Positions 61,216 to 64,000 of a DNA stretch of 64,000 nt are shown here, one piece after another. Every line of letters begins with the position of its first letter. The first letter of the stretch is position 1. A program made the position numbers and the translations under genes. The notes under the pieces are model-generated. The model made no database searches. It was not told the origin of the DNA and was given only the letters and a program-made list of their open reading frames with translations. This stretch comes from Micromonospora saelicesensis (GTDB lineage Bacteria; Actinomycetota; Actinomycetes; Mycobacteriales; Micromonosporaceae), in contig NZ_FMCR01000002.1 in the NCBI RefSeq assembly GCF_900091575.1, positions 713,760 through 777,759 on the forward strand. The letters run 5' to 3'.

Positions 61216-63173
61216 GAAGTCACCTCGCTCAGCAGCGCCTGAATCTGGGATTCGAGTTCCCGTAGCTCCGCGTCGATTTCGGCCAGCGGCCTCGGTGGCT
61301 TGTAGACGAAGAAGTGGCGAGTGAACGGGATCTCGTACCCGATCTTCGTTTTACTCTCGTCGATCCACGCCTCGGGGACGTGCGGGCGCACCTCGCGCTC
61401 GAAATACTCGTGGACGTCTTCCACGAGCGGCACGTTCTCGTAGTCGCGCAAGTCCGAGTCCGGGACGACCTCACCCTTGACCTTCTGCACTTCACCGTCC
61501 GGGTCACTGAGGGAGATGGTGTCCATGATGGCCTTGGCGGTGGCGCCCGTCGGCCACAGCACGCCACCAGCGACGGCGGCCGCGTGCAGCGCGTCCTTGG
61601 CTTCGGCCTTGGTCCGCCAGACCGTACCGAGCAGCGGCTTGAAGGCGCCGATCAGCTCGTCGCGGTGCGCGTACCGGAAGAGAGGCTTGCTCTCCGCGAG
61701 CGCGGCGAGGGTCTCCTCGGTGATCTCGAAACGAAGCTTGAGCGGCCGCTCGACGGCGATCCGCTGGTAGCCGAAGTCCGTGGTCTGGAAGACCTTGACC
61801 TTGCCCTGGTCGGGGTGCGCCTCGTCCTCGGCGATGCTGAGGGCCTGGCCGTAGAGGCGGGTGATGTTCGCGACCTGCTCTCCGGAGATCATCTTGCGCT
61901 TGTCACCGAGGCTCTTGCGCATCTTGATCCACTGGTCCCGGGCGTCGAGCAGGATAACCTTGCGCTTGAGGTTCTCCGCCTTCCGGTTGGAGAGGATCCA
62001 GAAGTATGTGGAGATGCCGGTGTTGTAGAAGAGCTGGTCGGGCAGGCCAACGACGCCCTCAAGCAGGTCGTTCTCCAGGATCCAGCGGCGGATGTTCGAC
62101 TCGCCGGACTCGGCGGCACCGGTGAACAGTGGTGAGCCGTTGAAGACGATGGCGATGCGGGAGCCGCCCTTCTCCGGCGGCTCCATCTTGGAGATCATGT
62201 GCTGGAGGAAGAGGAACGAGCCGTCGTTGATGCGCGGCAGGCCAGCACCGAACCGGCCCGCGTGCCCGAGCGTGGCCTCGGCGTCAACCTCGTCCTTGAC
62301 CTTCTTCCACTCCACCCCGAAGGGCGGGTTGGCCAACAGGTAGTCGAACCGTTGGCCCTCGTGGCCGTCGTCGCTGAACGAGTTGCCCAGGTGGATGTTC
62401 GACGGGTCCTGGCCCTTGAGCATCATGTCCGAGCGGCAAATCGCGTACGACTCGGCGTTCAACTCCTGGCCGAAGAGGCGCACCGTCGCCCTCGGGTTGA
62501 GCGAGGTGATGACCTCCTCCGCAGCCGAGAGCATGCCGCCGGTGCCGCAGGCAGGGTCCAGGACGTTGATCACCGGCGCTCCGGTCAGATGCCCGCTGTC
62601 CGGGCCGATGAGCAGGTTCACCATGAGTTTGATGACCTCGCGTGGCGTGAAGTGCTCACCGGCGGTCTCGTTGGAGGCATCCGCGAAGCGCCGGATCAGC
62701 TCCTCGAAGACGTAGCCCATCTGGTGGTTGTCGACCCGCTCCAGGCTGAGGTCGATGTCGCGGAACTTCTGCACCACGGGATAGAGCAGCTTGGCCGACT
62801 GCAGGCGGGCGATCTGGGTGTGGAACTCGTACTTGTCGACGATCTCGCGAGCGTTCGGCGAGAAGCCGTTGATGTAGTCGGTGAGGTTCTTCGCCACGTC
62901 CGGGGCGGACGCGCCGATAGTCTCGAAGCTCTGCTTGGACGTGTTGTAGAACGGCAGGCCGGCCGCTAGCCGGAGCAGCTGGTCCTTGTTGGTGAGCTTT
63001 AGCGAGGCGTCGCGGTCCCACACCGCCTTGCGGGTCGGCGCCATGACACAGTCCAGGCGGCGCAGCACGGTCAGCGGAAGGATCACCTTGCCGTACTCCG
63101 ACTGCTTGTAGTCACCGCGCAGCAGGTCGGCGACTGACCAGATGAAGCCGGCCAGGCTCTGGTGGGTACTCAC
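61212..63173 (-). CDS. hsdM: Type I restriction-modification methyltransferase HsdM
   Basis: The 653-residue protein has an N-terminal helical HsdM_N region, then the N6-adenine methyltransferase core with SAM motif D-P-A-C-G-T-G-G-M (206-214) and catalytic N-P-P-F (282-285). A C-terminal coiled tail probably packs on HsdS. It is the first gene of the operon (GTG at 63173). It is 126 bp downstream of a second methylase-like gene. Confidence 0.93.
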   Translation of the reverse strand: MSTHQSLAGFIWSVADLLRGDYKQSEYGKVILPLTVLRRLDCVMAPTRKAVWDRDASLKLTNKDQLLRLAAGLPFYNTSKQSFETIGASAPDVAKNLTDYINGFSPNAREIVDKYEFHTQIARLQSAKLLYPVVQKFRDIDLSLERVDNHQMGYVFEELIRRFADASNETAGEHFTPREVIKLMVNLLIGPDSGHLTGAPVINVLDPACGTGGMLSAAEEVITSLNPRATVRLFGQELNAESYAICRSDMMLKGQDPSNIHLGNSFSDDGHEGQRFDYLLANPPFGVEWKKVKDEVDAEATLGHAGRFGAGLPRINDGSFLFLQHMISKMEPPEKGGSRIAIVFNGSPLFTGAAESGESNIRRWILENDLLEGVVGLPDQLFYNTGISTYFWILSNRKAENLKRKVILLDARDQWIKMRKSLGDKRKMISGEQVANITRLYGQALSIAEDEAHPDQGKVKVFQTTDFGYQRIAVERPLKLRFEITEETLAALAESKPLFRYAHRDELIGAFKPLLGTVWRTKAEAKDALHAAAVAGGVLWPTGATAKAIMDTISLSDPDGEVQKVKGEVVPDSDLRDYENVPLVEDVHEYFEREVRPHVPEAWIDESKTKIGYEIPFTRHFFVYKPPRPLAEIDAELRELESQIQALLSEVTS

Positions 63174-63262
63174 GTCAACAGCTCACTTTCACAACTCGTC
63201 GGGGGCGGAACCGCCCCGGGTCCCAGCAGAATTCAGTCACGTGGGGGTCTCACCGTAGTCGC

Positions 63263-63280
63263 GTCACCGCGAATGGTGAC
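63263..63280. terminator. Weak hairpin upstream of hsdM
   Basis: GTCACC and GGTGAC pair in a 6-bp stem with a 6-nt loop, between the truncated gene ending at 63300 and hsdM at 63173. It may be a weak terminator or an attenuator; there is no T-tract. Confidence 0.3.
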
Positions 63281-63299
63281 AGCCCAAGATCGGTCACGC

Positions 63300-64000
63300 T
63301 TACTCCTCGTCCGGTGGACGTAGCGCTCCGCCGGTCAGGCCGATACCGAGGGCGTCTGCCGCCTCGTCGGCGAGCCGGCTCTGCATAGCGGCCGTGTCGC
63401 GCAATTCCTGCACCTGGCGGAACGCCCGCCCGTACCGTTGCTGGTCCGGCAGCGTCATGACCGGCACCTGCAACCGGCGGACGTCGACCCGCACGATGGT
63501 GCTTCCGGTGGCGGCCGCGTTGACGTTCTCCTCCGCGCTGAGGAACCCGGCGAGGAACCACGCGTCCAGGCGCTGCGGGTCGGGGCGCAGCAGGAGATGC
63601 TGGCGGCCCAGCGTTCGACCGTCGTCCGCGGCAGCGGCGACGCGGGCGCGGTAGGGCCGGGCGAACAACTCCGGCAGGATGACATCCCCCGCACGGATCT
63701 CGACGTCTGCGTCGACGGTGGCAGCTCGACCAGCGGGTACCGCGCGCAGCAGCGTCAGCGCTCCGCCTCTGAGCAGGTCCGCGACAGCCGTCGTACGCCA
63801 GGTTTGCGGCTGTTTGCCGGCGGCGGTCCACCGTTCGCTCCGCTCCGTCACGCCAATCAGCGCGTCCGCCGCATGTCGCAGCTCGACGTGCATCCGCCGC
63901 ACCTGGCGTAGGTGATCCGCGGGCCGGATCGCCACCGTCACCGACTGAACGTGCCGGGCCGGAGCGAGGTCGGTCGGCCCGGCGAGCAGATCGACGACCG
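63300..64000 (-). CDS. C-terminal part of a DNA methylase/specificity-type protein (runs off right edge)
   Basis: The frame stays open from the TAA at 63300-63302 to the window edge, at least 233 residues, so the start is outside. The sequence contains a TRD-like domain typical of type I specificity regions (G-D-V-I-L-P-E-L-F, L-D-A-W-F-L-A-G-F-L, R-L-Q-V-P-V-M-T-L-P-D-Q-Q-R-Y) and a helical end. Actinomycetes encode N-6 DNA methylases with such a C-terminal specificity domain; this fits, but the catalytic part is not in the window. An internal GTG at 63941 is probably not the start. Confidence 0.65.
   Translation of the reverse strand, partial: VVDLLAGPTDLAPARHVQSVTVAIRPADHLRQVRRMHVELRHAADALIGVTERSERWTAAGKQPQTWRTTAVADLLRGGALTLLRAVPAGRAATVDADVEIRAGDVILPELFARPYRARVAAAADDGRTLGRQHLLLRPDPQRLDAWFLAGFLSAEENVNAAATGSTIVRVDVRRLQVPVMTLPDQQRYGRAFRQVQELRDTAAMQSRLADEAADALGIGLTGGALRPPDEE

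Noticed and set aside
63300..63941. Complete gene starting at the GTG at 63941
   Set aside because: The frame stays open to the window edge with protein-like sequence upstream of that GTG, so the gene is truncated, not complete.

Overview
The window is very GC-rich and gene-dense, with many GTG starts and ATGA/GTGA stop-start overlaps. It carries family markers typical of mycelial actinomycetes: XRE/DUF5753 regulators paired with DUF397 proteins, a DivIVA-like small protein, FCD-type GntR and HelD-like proteins, TM2 and PASTA proteins, and an EspC-like type VII secretion protein. This points to a Micromonosporaceae chromosome (Micromonospora-like). The assignment rests on gene content only; no rRNA, tRNA or CRISPR was found.

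Region 1 (1-9.3 kb): end of a membrane protein, a secreted beta-propeller protein, a divergent LysR/MFS pair, a lipoprotein, a VOC protein, then an operon of two membrane proteins (one Aba4-like) with a NarL-type two-component system, and a YoaK-type membrane protein. Region 2 (9.3-18.8 kb): an FCD GntR regulator followed by a convergent operon (substrate-binding lipoprotein, two permeases, two ATPases, gamma-glutamyltransferase) that is almost fully translationally coupled. The regulator and the operon share a TCGTATACA operator, so they probably form one regulon for peptide or gamma-glutamyl compound uptake. An MFS gene behind a double palindromic operator follows.

Region 3 (18.8-34.5 kb): a Tat-exported GH2 glycosidase with two discoidin-like repeats inserted in its core, behind two copies of a LacI-type operator; a divergent TetR/DHA2 efflux pair; an 8-bp tandem repeat; an MBL-fold protein; an NhaA antiporter with a C-terminal thioredoxin domain; and a tripartite tricarboxylate transporter (TctABC) divergent from an OmpR-type two-component system and a TAXI binding protein.

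Region 4 (34.5-38.5 kb): an orphan type VII secretion effector operon: YbaB-like protein, EspC-like protein, a 381-residue effector with a C-terminal HExxH metallopeptidase-like domain, and a 94-residue zinc-ribbon protein that is the natural immunity candidate. Next to it lies a decayed copy of the regulatory module that is intact at 52.5-54.4 kb. PASTA and TM2 membrane proteins follow.

Region 5 (38.7-54.4 kb): a 1995-residue DUF4011/SF1 helicase/Vsr-like/DUF3320 protein (architecture of the Hhe anti-phage gene), a HelD-like ATPase, a ParA-like ATPase with a small partner, a protein joining a P-loop-less BioD-like domain through a membrane segment to a SUKH domain, and the intact XRE-DUF397 module.

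Region 6 (54.6-64 kb): one minus-strand operon of a type I restriction-modification system (HsdM, HsdS, HsdR) continuing into a cytosolic Ser/Thr kinase with a TPR-like tail and a small PD-(D/E)XK nuclease-like protein. A second, truncated methylase/specificity-like gene runs off the right edge. The right third of the window therefore looks like a defence and conflict island. Its most novel candidates are the kinase-nuclease extension of the R-M operon, the type VII metallopeptidase effector with zinc-ribbon partner, and the BioD-like/SUKH membrane fusion.
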